Under the pieces are notes generated by a model. That model saw only the letters and a program-made list of their open reading frames with translations, had not been told where the DNA came from and did no database searches. A stretch of 64,000 nt of DNA from Geomonas subterranea (lineage in GTDB: Bacteria; Desulfobacterota; Desulfuromonadia; Geobacterales; Geobacteraceae), in contig NZ_CP077683.1 of NCBI RefSeq assembly GCF_019063845.1, positions 1,240,001 to 1,304,000 on the forward strand. Reading direction: 5' to 3'. This document shows positions 1 to 8,071 of the stretch, piece after piece; position 1 is the stretch's first letter, and each line of letters starts with the position of its first letter. A program made the position numbers and the translations under genes.

Positions 1-2
1 AC

Positions 3-1151
3 AACCCGGAACTCAAGTCGTCGTCGGCCCGCTGGGAGATGTACCGAAGCCGTATCAGGCAGGCGGGCGCCCTGGAAGATCCCATGCTGATGCTGAAGAT
101 CCAGAACGGCGTGGTGACCGATCCCGTGAACTTCAAGCGCGACGGCATGACGCAGAAGGTGGTCGGTATCAGCCAGTTGATCCCCTTTGCCGGCAAGAGA
201 CAGCTGAAAGAGGATATCGCCGCCGCCGAGGCCGAGACCTATCGCTGGAGCGTGGAGGAGCGCAAGCTCGAGCTCGCCCGCATGGTGCGCGAGGCATACT
301 ACCAGGTCTACTTCGTCGACAAGTCGCTGGGGATCATCGACAAGAACATCAGGATACTGGACGACTTCATCACCCTGGCCCAGACCAAGTACTCGGTGGG
401 GCAGGGCGCCCAGCAGGACATCTACAAGGCGCTCCTAGAGCGCTCCAAGATGCTGGACATGAAGATATCCCTGGAGCAGCAGCGCAGGAGCCTGGAGGTC
501 AACCTCAACTCCCTGTTGAACCGGCCGCAGACGACCAAGGTCGGCGCCATAACGGATTTCAAGCTGGCCCCGTTCACGTACACCCCCGAGCAATTGCTCG
601 ACATCGCTGAGGAAAACCGCCCGCAGCTGAAGACCATCAAGGCACAGATCGAGAAGGGGAGGGTGGGGCACCTGCTGGCCCAGAAGGAATCGTATCCCGA
701 CTTCAACGTCTCCTTCGAGTACATGCAGCGCGACAAGGCGATGGGGAGCGACGGCTCCGACATGTATTCGCTGGGCGTCACATTCAACCTGCCGATCCAG
801 AAAGAGCGGCGGGCAGCCATGAGGGCGGAGTCCTCCTCCGAGGTCAACATGGCCAGCGAGGAGCTGAGCGGCGCCAGGAACACCATCTCATCCGGGATCA
901 ACGACCTCCTGGCGCAGCTGGAGCGGCGCAAAAAGCTGATTGATCTCTACACCACCGGCATCATTCCCCAGGCCGAGCAGTCGCTCGAGTCTGCGGTGAT
1001 CGGCTACCGGGTCAACAAGGTGGACTTCCTGACCCTGCTGGACAACCGGGTCACCCTTTTCAACTACGAGCGCGAATACTACGACTCGATGGCTGATTAC
1101 CAGATGAAGCTGGCCCAGCTGGAAGCGCTGGTGGGCAAGGAACTGCGCTAG
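3..1151 (+). CDS. TolC-family outer membrane efflux protein, CusC-like (5' partial)
   Basis: This is the outer-membrane channel of a tripartite metal efflux system. The reading frame is open to the left edge, so the true start and signal peptide lie outside the window; 382 residues are visible. The first visible residues (NPEL...ARWE) match the start of the TolC-family helical repeat, and the rest alternates long amphipathic helices (about residues 60-170 and 260-370) with strand-rich pieces, as in TolC/CusC. It sits directly upstream of the adaptor and RND pump genes, which fixes its likely partner. A strong hairpin follows the stop codon, so expression may drop before the adaptor gene. Family is clear; metal specificity is inferred from the neighbours. 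Confidence 0.9.
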   Translation, partial: NPELKSSSARWEMYRSRIRQAGALEDPMLMLKIQNGVVTDPVNFKRDGMTQKVVGISQLIPFAGKRQLKEDIAAAEAETYRWSVEERKLELARMVREAYYQVYFVDKSLGIIDKNIRILDDFITLAQTKYSVGQGAQQDIYKALLERSKMLDMKISLEQQRRSLEVNLNSLLNRPQTTKVGAITDFKLAPFTYTPEQLLDIAEENRPQLKTIKAQIEKGRVGHLLAQKESYPDFNVSFEYMQRDKAMGSDGSDMYSLGVTFNLPIQKERRAAMRAESSSEVNMASEELSGARNTISSGINDLLAQLERRKKLIDLYTTGIIPQAEQSLESAVIGYRVNKVDFLTLLDNRVTLFNYEREYYDSMADYQMKLAQLEALVGKELR

Positions 1152-1159
1152 CTCCGTTT

Positions 1160-1199
1160 CCCTATCGCTCCTCCCCCCGGAGGGGGAGGAGCGATAGGG
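1160..1199. repeat. Perfect 18-bp-stem hairpin between cusC-like and cusB-like genes
   Basis: Arms 1160-1177 and 1182-1199 are fully complementary around a 4-base loop. A second, slightly imperfect C-rich/G-rich hairpin follows at about 1228-1252. There is no T-tract, so this is more likely an mRNA-stabilising or attenuating structure, or a dispersed GC-rich repeat, than a classical terminator. Confidence 0.6.
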
Positions 1200-1328
1200 G
1201 GGGGACGCTGTCAGGAGCCCCCTCCCTGTCCCTCCCCCTCCGGGGGAGGGGACTTAGCTGCCGGACTGTGAGGCCTTTGTGAATCGAAGGCCGCCTGAAT
1301 AAATTTCTACCCCACGAGGTATTTACTC

Positions 1329-2741
1329 ATGAACAAAAGCGTCAAGGTTGCAGTTCCCATCATCCTGATTCTGGTAGCGGCGGCAGTCGGCGGAGGATAC
1401 TACCTGTGGCACCAGAAGCACCAGGCGCCGGCCGGCAAGGAAAAGGCGGCCCAGGGGCAGGTGCTCTACACCTGCGCCATGCACCCTTTCATCATCAAGG
1501 ACAAGCCGGGGACCTGCCCCATCTGCGGGATGCAGCTGATCAAGAAGGTGGAGGGGACCCAGGCGAGCGCCGAGGAGCAGAAGATGCTCGGGCACGTCTC
1601 GCTCTCGCCGACCCAGTCGGTCATGGCCAACGTCGCCACGGTGCCTGCCGAATACGCGCCCCTTTCCAAGGAGATCAACGCGGTCGGCATCGTGCAGTAC
1701 GACCAGTCCAAGCAGGCCAAGGTGACCGCATGGGTGGCCGGGCGCATCGACAAGCTTAACGTGAACACGGTAGGCGCCTTCGTCTCCAAGGGACGGCCGG
1801 TGGCGGAGATCTACTCGCCCGACCTGGTCGCCGCGCAGCAGGAATACCTCCTGGCGCTGAGAAGCCGCGAGCAGTTCAAAAAATCGAGCATCGACGCCAT
1901 CTCCCAGGGGGGCGAAGGGCTGGTGGCCTCGGCGCGCCAGAGGCTCAAGCTCCTGGGGGTGAAGGACGAGCAGATCGCCGGACTGGAAAAGGCGGGACAC
2001 CCCAACATCAAGCTGCCCATCTACACGCCGCTTTCCGGCGTCGTGATCGAAAAAGTGGTCCAGGAAGGGCAGTACGTGAACATGGGCGATCCTCTCTTCA
2101 ACATCGCCGACCTCTCCACCGTCTGGGTCGATGTCGAGGTGTACGAGAACGAGTTCAGCTTCGTGAAGATGGGACAGCGGGTGGAGATCCTGTCGCAGTC
2201 GTATCCGGGCAAGACTTTCTCCGGGCGCGTCTCCTTCATCTATCCCTTCCTCGATCCCAAGACCCGCACCGTGAAAGTGCGGGTGGAACTGGGGAACCCC
2301 GGTCTCAAGCTGAAGCCCGACATGTTCGTCAACGCCTCCATTAAGGCCCCCTTGGGGAACGCGCTGGTGGTGCCGTCCACCGCGGTGATGGACACCGGCA
2401 AGCGCCAGGTGGTGTGGGTGGAGTCACAGCCGGGCATGTTCGAGCCGCACGACGTGCAGGTGGGCGCCCGTGTGGGAGACAAGGTGCAGATCCTCTCCGG
2501 CCTGAAGCAGGGGGACAAGGTGGCGGCCTCCGGCGGCTACCTGATCGATTCCGAATCGCAGCTTGCCGGAGGCAGCGGTGGCGGCGGCCACGAAGGGCAC
2601 GCAGGCGCAGCTGCTCCCGGCGCAGCCGCGTCGCCGGCGGCTCCCGGTGCGCCAGGTCAGCACCAGGGGCACGGCGCACCGGCCGCACCCGCCGCACCCA
2701 AGAAGGGTGGCGGCATGGATATGGGCGACATGAAGATGTAG
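1329..2741 (+). CDS. cusB: RND efflux periplasmic adaptor subunit, CusB-like, with metal-binding N- and C-termini
   Basis: This is the membrane-fusion protein linking the inner-membrane pump to the outer-membrane channel. An N-terminal hydrophobic anchor (residues 7-27) is followed by a heavy-metal-binding domain at 47-73 with the signatures YTCAMHP and CPICGM. The usual barrel-sandwich and beta-barrel adaptor core spans about 95-400. The last 55 residues are low-complexity Gly/Ala/Pro with HEGH, HQGH and a terminal MDMGDMKM, typical of Cu(I)/Ag(I)-binding tails. The start ATG follows a weak AG-rich site. It lies 32 bases before the pump gene, so the two are probably co-transcribed. Copper or silver as substrate is inferred from the Met/His motifs and from the pump. 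Confidence 0.93.
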   Translation: MNKSVKVAVPIILILVAAAVGGGYYLWHQKHQAPAGKEKAAQGQVLYTCAMHPFIIKDKPGTCPICGMQLIKKVEGTQASAEEQKMLGHVSLSPTQSVMANVATVPAEYAPLSKEINAVGIVQYDQSKQAKVTAWVAGRIDKLNVNTVGAFVSKGRPVAEIYSPDLVAAQQEYLLALRSREQFKKSSIDAISQGGEGLVASARQRLKLLGVKDEQIAGLEKAGHPNIKLPIYTPLSGVVIEKVVQEGQYVNMGDPLFNIADLSTVWVDVEVYENEFSFVKMGQRVEILSQSYPGKTFSGRVSFIYPFLDPKTRTVKVRVELGNPGLKLKPDMFVNASIKAPLGNALVVPSTAVMDTGKRQVVWVESQPGMFEPHDVQVGARVGDKVQILSGLKQGDKVAASGGYLIDSESQLAGGSGGGGHEGHAGAAAPGAAASPAAPGAPGQHQGHGAPAAPAAPKKGGGMDMGDMKM

Positions 2742-2773
2742 TTGTTGGAATCCTATGAGCACTGAGGTTTTAC

Positions 2774-5700
2774 ATGATTGAAAAGATCATCGAATATTCC
2801 GCCCGCAACCGCGTCATAGTGCTGATGCTGTTCGGCTTGCTGATCGCCTGGGGCGTCTGGGCCGTCTACAAGACGCCGGTGGACGCCATACCCGATCTCT
2901 CCGACAACCAGGTCATCGTCTTCACCGACTACCCGGGGCGCTCGCCGCAGGTGGTGGAGGACCAGGTCACCTACCCGCTGGCGGTGAACCTGCAGGGGCT
3001 GCCGCAGGTGCGCGCCGTGCGTGCCTCCTCCGCCTTCGGCTTCTCGATGATCTACGTGATCTTCGAGGACAAGGCCGACATCTACTGGGCCAGGACCCGC
3101 GTCCTGGAGCGCCTGAACTACGCGGCCAGCCTGCTGCCGCCGGGCGTCGTCCCGACCCTGGGACCCGACGGCACCGGCGTCGGACACGTCTTCTGGTACA
3201 CGCTCGAAGGGAAGGGGTACGACCTCGAGCAGCTCAGAACCCTGCAGGACTGGTTCGTGCGCTACCAGTTGAATACGGTGCCGGGCGTGGCCGAGGTGGC
3301 CTCCATCGGCGGCTTCGTGCGCGAGTACCAGGTCGACCTCGACCCCAACCGTCTCTTCGCCTACAACATCAAGGTGGGGCAGGTGGCCGAGGCAATCAAG
3401 AAATCCAACAACGACGTGGGTGGCAGGCTGTTGGAACAGGCCGATGCGGAGTACCTGATCCGTGGCCGCGGCTACGTCAAATCCACGGCGGACCTGGAAA
3501 ACATCGTGGTCGGCGCCGACATGCGCGGCACGCCCATCTACGTGAAGAACCTGGGCACCGTGCAGCTTGGCGGCGCGATACGGCGCGGCATGCTGGACAT
3601 GAACGGGCAGGGCGAAGCCGTGGGCGGCATCGTGGTCATGCGCTACGGCGAAAACGCCAAGGACGTCATCGACCGGGTCAAGGAGAAGATCGTCTCCCTG
3701 GAGAAGGGGCTTCCTCCCGGCGTGAAGATCATGGTCTCCTATGACCGAAGCGACCTGATCGAGCGCGCCATCCATACCCTGAAGTCCTCGCTCATCGAGG
3801 AATCAATCGTGGTGTCGCTGGTCATCCTCGTGTTCCTGCTCCATTTCCAGAGCGCGCTGGTCATCGTGCTGACCCTCCCCATCGCGGTGCTGATTTCCTT
3901 CATCACCATGAAGCTCATGGGGGTCACCTCGAACATCATGTCGCTGGGCGGGATCGCCATCGCCATCGGTGTCCTCGTGGATGCCGGCGTCATCATGGTG
4001 GAAAACTGCTACCGCCACCTCTCCGAGATGCCGTCCGAGGAGCGGCGCGAGAAGCGCCTGGATGTCATCATCACCTCTGCCAAACAGGTCGGCCGGGCCA
4101 TCTTCTTCTCGCTGGCCATCATCATCCTCTCGTTCGTGCCGGTGTTCCTGCTCGAAGGGCAGGAAGGAAAGATGTTCCACCCGCTCGCCTTCACCAAGAC
4201 CTTCTCCATGATGGGGTCGGCCTTCATCGCCATCACGCTGGTACCGGTGCTGATGTACTACTTTATGCGCGGCAAGATGCCGCCGGAGAGCGCGAACCCG
4301 GTATCTACCTTCTTCATCAAGCTTTATTCGCCGGTGATCCGGTGGGTGCTCAAGTGGAAGAAGACCACCATCGCGCTGAACCTGGTGGCGCTCGCCATCG
4401 CCATCCCCATGTTCATGAGCATCGGAAGCGAGTTCATGCCCCCCCTGGACGAGGGGTCGCTCCTGTACATGCCGGTGACACTCCCCAACATCTCCATCAA
4501 CGAGGCGAAGCGCCTGATCCAGGTGCAGGATACGGTGATCAAGAGCGTCCCCGAGGTGGAGCACGTGCTCGGCAAAGTCGGGCGCGCCGAAACCTCCACG
4601 GACCCCGCGCCGGTCTCCATGTTCGAGAGCATCATTATCCTGAAACCCAAAGACAAGTGGCGCCCCGGCGTCACCAAGGCCGACATCGTTTCCGAACTCG
4701 ATAGCAAACTGCAGCAGATCGGGGTCAGAAACGGCTGGACCCAGCCCATCATCAACCGTATCAACATGCTCTCCACCGGCGTGCGCACCGACCTGGGGGT
4801 CAAGATTTTCGGCGCTGACCTGAACGTGCTGAAGGACCTGGCGGTGCAGGCCGAGGGGATCCTGAAGACCGTGCCCGGTGCGGCCGACGTCGTCGCGGAA
4901 AGGGTGACCGGCGGCAACTACATCGACATCGATATCGACCGCGAGGCGGCGGCGCGTTACGGTGTCGCTGTGGGGGATATCCAGGAGGTGATCGCTACGG
5001 CCCTGGGGGGGGAGATGCTCTCCACCTCGGTGGAAGGGCGCAACCGCTTCCCGATCCGCCTGCGCTACATGCGCGAGATGCGCAGCGACATCCCGTCCAT
5101 CCAGCGCATCCTGGTCTCAGGCATGGAAGGTGCCCAGATCCCGCTCTCGCTGGTGACCAAGCTTAAGGTCTCCACCGGTGCGCCCGAAATCAACAGTGAA
5201 GGGGGCCTCCTGCGCTCCATCGTCTTTCTTAACGTGCGCGGACGCGACATGGGCGGCTTCGTGAACGAGGCGAAGACCGTGCTGGAGAAGCAGATGAAGC
5301 TTCCTCCCGGGTATTACATCGCCTGGTCCGGCCAGTGGGAGAACCAGGTGCGCGCCAAGGCGCGGCTGCAGATGCTGGTTCCAGCCGGCATCCTGATCAT
5401 CTTCATTCTGCTCTACTTCACGTTCCACTCCGCCCTCGAGGCGAGCATGGTCATGCTCTCGGTCCCGTTCGCGCTGGTGGGCGGGGTGTACCTGGTGAAG
5501 CTGCTCGGGTACAATATGTCGGTCGCCGTCTGGGTCGGCTTCATCGCCCTGTACGGCATCGCGGTCGAGACCGGGGTGGTCATGGTCATCTACCTGCACG
5601 AGGCGCTGGACAAAAAGCTCCTGAAGGGGCCGGTGACCGAGCAGGACATCTACGACGCCACCTTCGAGGGTGCGGTGTTGAGGCTCAGACCCAAACTGAT

Positions 5701-5911
5701 GACCGTTGCGGTCGCGCTCATCGGCCTGGTGCCGATCATGTGGTCATCCGGCACCGGTGCGGACGTCATGAAGCCGATCGCGGCCCCCATGATCGGCGGG
5801 ATGATCTCATCCGCGGTGCACGTACTGATCATGACCCCGGTGATCTTCGTGTTGATGAAGAAGCACGACCTGAAGAAAGGGAAACTGAAGTACTCGGGGA
5901 TGAAGCATTAG
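2774..5911 (+). CDS. cusA: CusA-type heavy-metal RND efflux pump (Cu+/Ag+)
   Basis: A proton-driven inner-membrane trimeric pump that moves monovalent copper or silver from periplasm or cytoplasm to the outer-membrane channel. Length (1045 aa) matches E. coli CusA (1047). There are twelve expected membrane segments: the first at about residues 14-32, a block at 340-500 and another at 870-1030, with two large periplasmic loops between. The three methionines that bind Cu(I) in CusA have visible counterparts: LLYMP, PVSMF and RINML. The proton-relay aspartate lies in GVLVDAGVIMVEN. A GAGGT-type ribosome site precedes the ATG. The family is certain; Cu/Ag specificity rests on the Met triad. Confidence 0.96.
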   Translation: MIEKIIEYSARNRVIVLMLFGLLIAWGVWAVYKTPVDAIPDLSDNQVIVFTDYPGRSPQVVEDQVTYPLAVNLQGLPQVRAVRASSAFGFSMIYVIFEDKADIYWARTRVLERLNYAASLLPPGVVPTLGPDGTGVGHVFWYTLEGKGYDLEQLRTLQDWFVRYQLNTVPGVAEVASIGGFVREYQVDLDPNRLFAYNIKVGQVAEAIKKSNNDVGGRLLEQADAEYLIRGRGYVKSTADLENIVVGADMRGTPIYVKNLGTVQLGGAIRRGMLDMNGQGEAVGGIVVMRYGENAKDVIDRVKEKIVSLEKGLPPGVKIMVSYDRSDLIERAIHTLKSSLIEESIVVSLVILVFLLHFQSALVIVLTLPIAVLISFITMKLMGVTSNIMSLGGIAIAIGVLVDAGVIMVENCYRHLSEMPSEERREKRLDVIITSAKQVGRAIFFSLAIIILSFVPVFLLEGQEGKMFHPLAFTKTFSMMGSAFIAITLVPVLMYYFMRGKMPPESANPVSTFFIKLYSPVIRWVLKWKKTTIALNLVALAIAIPMFMSIGSEFMPPLDEGSLLYMPVTLPNISINEAKRLIQVQDTVIKSVPEVEHVLGKVGRAETSTDPAPVSMFESIIILKPKDKWRPGVTKADIVSELDSKLQQIGVRNGWTQPIINRINMLSTGVRTDLGVKIFGADLNVLKDLAVQAEGILKTVPGAADVVAERVTGGNYIDIDIDREAAARYGVAVGDIQEVIATALGGEMLSTSVEGRNRFPIRLRYMREMRSDIPSIQRILVSGMEGAQIPLSLVTKLKVSTGAPEINSEGGLLRSIVFLNVRGRDMGGFVNEAKTVLEKQMKLPPGYYIAWSGQWENQVRAKARLQMLVPAGILIIFILLYFTFHSALEASMVMLSVPFALVGGVYLVKLLGYNMSVAVWVGFIALYGIAVETGVVMVIYLHEALDKKLLKGPVTEQDIYDATFEGAVLRLRPKLMTVAVALIGLVPIMWSSGTGADVMKPIAAPMIGGMISSAVHVLIMTPVIFVLMKKHDLKKGKLKYSGMKH

Positions 5912-5925
5912 GCGAATATGCTACT

Positions 5926-5943
5926 ACTGCAGTGGAATATTCC
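5926..5943. promoter_or_regulatory. Two adjacent palindromes upstream of the sigma-54 promoter
   Basis: ACTGCAGT (5926-5933) abuts GGAATATTCC (5934-5943), both perfect palindromes. They lie about 55-70 bases upstream of the -24 element, within the range where activators bind. Binding by the NtrC-type regulator at 9308-10657 is only inferred. Confidence 0.3.
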
Positions 5944-5998
5944 TCAAATAACCGCGTCACAACGCAGGCAGACCGCGCTGTAATGGCATTTTAGCTCT

Positions 5999-6014
5999 TG
6001 GCACACCGCGTGCT
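5999..6014 (+). promoter_or_regulatory. Sigma-54 (RpoN) -24/-12 promoter
   Basis: The sequence TGGCAC-N5-GTGCT matches the consensus TGGCAC-N5-TTGCT at all but one position and keeps the obligatory GG-N10-GC spacing. It lies 44 bases before the ATG of the Met/His-rich protein at 6058, placing the transcript start near 6025. An NtrC-type activator gene lies 3 kb downstream in the same cluster. Confidence 0.75.
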
Positions 6015-6057
6015 TAGTCAATAAACAGATTATTTTTCACGCAAAAGGAGAATCACC

Positions 6058-6537
6058 ATGAAGAAACTCATCGTTCTGGCTGCCGCTGCACTCGCTCTGA
6101 CCGCCCCGATCGCTTCCTATGCCATGGACCATGGTTCCATGGATATGGGGCACGGCGATATGAAGATGGATCATGATATGGGTGCCGTCGCTCACCAGGA
6201 AGTTGTCAACGGCGTGAAGGCCACCTTCAAGGTCATGAGCATGAAAGAGCACATGGCCGCCATGAAGATGGAACTTCCCAAAGGGATGAAAGAGACTCAC
6301 CACATCGCCGTCGAGTTCAAAGACGCCAAAACCGGTAAGCCGCTCACCGAAGGCGAAGTTAAAGCGAAGGTCCAGGGGCCGGACAAGTCCGAGCAGACCA
6401 AGGACCTCATGGGAATGCAGGGACACTTCGGCGCCGACTTCGACCTTTCCAAGAAGGGCAAGTATGGGGTCATGTGCAAGTTCAAGCTGAAAGACGGCCA
6501 GGTGCGCACCTCCAAGTTCTGGTACACCATCAAGTAG
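6058..6537 (+). CDS. Met/His-rich periplasmic protein, likely copper-binding
   Basis: A 159-residue exported protein with a clean signal peptide (residues 1-22, cleavage after SYA). The mature N-terminus is a dense run of Met, His and Asp (residues 23-42, with MDMGHGDMKM), a pattern that binds Cu(I)/Ag(I). The remaining 115 residues look like a single beta-sandwich of the FixH/YtkA type: alternating strands, with HHIAVEF and KGKYGV. AAAAGGAG sits 8 bases before the ATG, and a -24/-12 promoter lies just upstream. The GDMKM motif also occurs at the C-terminus of the CusB-like adaptor, suggesting the two proteins handle the same ion. A role as metallochaperone or buffer, like CusF, is inference; no CusF fold is evident. 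Confidence 0.8.
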   Translation: MKKLIVLAAAALALTAPIASYAMDHGSMDMGHGDMKMDHDMGAVAHQEVVNGVKATFKVMSMKEHMAAMKMELPKGMKETHHIAVEFKDAKTGKPLTEGEVKAKVQGPDKSEQTKDLMGMQGHFGADFDLSKKGKYGVMCKFKLKDGQVRTSKFWYTIK

Positions 6538-6545
6538 TACAGTCC

Positions 6546-6571
6546 GGGCGGCTCCGTAATCGGAGCCGCCC
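6546..6571 (+). terminator. Terminator-like hairpin after the Met/His-rich gene
   Basis: Perfect 11-bp GC-rich stem (6546-6556 with 6561-6571) and a TAAT loop, 8 bases after the stop codon. It is followed by a pyrimidine-rich stretch rather than a clean T-run. It probably ends the sigma-54 transcript. Confidence 0.65.
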
Positions 6572-6713
6572 TTAGCTTCCTCCTTCCCCTCCCGGTCGCT
6601 TCCGTCCTCTTCTGTCGCTGTTGTCTCACACAGTTTGTCTGTTAGTGTAAATGATCGAACTATAAGAATTTTTGACTGGTGTTTTTCGCCAAAATACCCT
6701 AGAGGATACTTCC

Positions 6714-7601
6714 ATGACACAAATGAACCTCGCCCGGATCGTTCGGGGCGTATTCCTGCTTCTTGTCGTCGTGTTCGCAGGGTGCACTTCCCGTCAGGAT
6801 ACGCCCCCTGAAGCCAAGGGGAGGGTCAACGCAACCGGCGCTTTCGTGAAGTACTTCGGGCCTGTTCCGCCGGTGGACAAGGGTACCTGCTACGGCTTCG
6901 TAATCTATTTCCCCTCCGCCAGGGAACCCGGCAAGGTGTTGCCGTTCCCGTTCTTCAGTTTCGACGAGGCAAGCCTGAAGAAGGTGGCGCTGGGCAAGCT
7001 CATAGCAGGAATGGGTGACCAGAAGGCCTACCAGGGCGAATTGGCACAGCCGTTTCCGGCAGGGAGCCGCATCCTCGACGTCTCCCAAACCGCCGGCACG
7101 GTGACCGTCGACTTCAGCAAGGAACTCAATTCGGTTAAACCCGACCCGCAGGTGCGGCAGGCAGTGGTCAACGCGGTGACCTTGACCCTGCGCCAGTTCA
7201 ACGGCGTGACTACGGTCGTCATCAAGGTCGAGGGGGCCGGGAGTCCCCTCAATAAACTGGTCGCCAAGGCCGATGAGAGTGCGGTGCTTCCTCTTGCCGC
7301 ACCCCGGTTACTGGGTGTCACAGGCATGAAGGAGAAGGGCGCCGCCAATATTGAGGAAATCGACGCTTTCTTCGACCGGCCGGTCGACATCAAGGAACTG
7401 AGCCTTTCGGGTGCCGATGGGAAGAAAATAGAGGGGGATATCTTTCAATCGGTGTTCGATATGGCCGGAGTCCTCAAGGCCAAGACCCCTTTGACGCTGC
7501 AAGCGGGCGCGCCGATAAAGGTGCACTGGAAGATCACCGACAAGCTTGGACGGAGCGCCTCCGGTGACGCCGATGTTGCCCTGGAGATAAAGGAACACTG
7601 A
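6714..7601 (+). CDS. GerM-domain lipoprotein
   Basis: A predicted envelope lipoprotein of 295 residues. The start at 6714 is preferred over an upstream TTG in the same frame, because AGAGGA lies 7 bases before this ATG and the hydrophobic leader begins here. The lipobox ends at Cys24 (VFAGC). The central part (about residues 60-190) resembles the GerM/GerMN domain, with GTVTVDFSKEL and a VVNAVTLTLRQF helix, known from spore-germination and sporulation proteins but common in Gram-negatives. The C-terminal third looks like an Ig-like or Gmad2-type beta domain. It lies 11 bases before the cytochrome gene, so the two are co-transcribed. Biochemical role unknown. Confidence 0.75.
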   Translation: MTQMNLARIVRGVFLLLVVVFAGCTSRQDTPPEAKGRVNATGAFVKYFGPVPPVDKGTCYGFVIYFPSAREPGKVLPFPFFSFDEASLKKVALGKLIAGMGDQKAYQGELAQPFPAGSRILDVSQTAGTVTVDFSKELNSVKPDPQVRQAVVNAVTLTLRQFNGVTTVVIKVEGAGSPLNKLVAKADESAVLPLAAPRLLGVTGMKEKGAANIEEIDAFFDRPVDIKELSLSGADGKKIEGDIFQSVFDMAGVLKAKTPLTLQAGAPIKVHWKITDKLGRSASGDADVALEIKEH

Positions 7602-7612
7602 CCGGAGAGGAT

Positions 7613-8035
7613 ATGAAAACCTTTATACTAGCCGCAGCCGCAGCCCTGTTACTCGTTTCCGCGGTGGCGTACGCCCACCAGGAGCAGCATCATGGCGATC
7701 ACCAGGGAGCCGCCCAAATGGCGAAGCTGCACAAGATGATGCCCGGGTATGCCAAGGCCAGAGCGCTGATTGAGAAGTCGCTGGAGCAGGGGGATTTGAA
7801 GGGTGCGGTCACGCAAACCGACTACCTTCTCTCCACTACGGCTGATCTGAAGAAGTCAACGCCCCACAAAAACGTTGAACGAATCAAAGAGTTCCAGGGT
7901 ATCGCCAGCGATTTCGAGCAGGATGTCAACGCCCTTGCCGCTGCCGCAAAGAAAGGCGATCTGAAAGGGGCACGGGGGTCCTTCACCTCTGCCGCAAAGC
8001 GCTGCAATTCCTGCCATGCGAAGTTCCGTACCTGA
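7613..8035 (+). CDS. Cytochrome c'-like periplasmic haem protein
   Basis: A 140-residue exported protein: signal peptide 1-21, then a His-rich mature start (QEQHHGDH). Four amphipathic helices follow, with one haem-attachment motif CNSCH at 131-135, six residues from the C-terminus. A single C-terminal CXXCH on a helical bundle is the layout of class II cytochromes (cytochrome c', c-556). Such proteins bind NO or shuttle electrons in the periplasm. Its position between a lipoprotein and a two-component system inside a copper-efflux cluster suggests a part in metal or nitrosative stress, which is inference. The Met-rich KMMPGY near residue 41 could supply a haem axial ligand. Confidence 0.75.
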   Translation: MKTFILAAAAALLLVSAVAYAHQEQHHGDHQGAAQMAKLHKMMPGYAKARALIEKSLEQGDLKGAVTQTDYLLSTTADLKKSTPHKNVERIKEFQGIASDFEQDVNALAAAAKKGDLKGARGSFTSAAKRCNSCHAKFRT

Positions 8036-8071
8036 TGGTGGGGCAACTCATGAAATGTGTTGGTAGATAGT

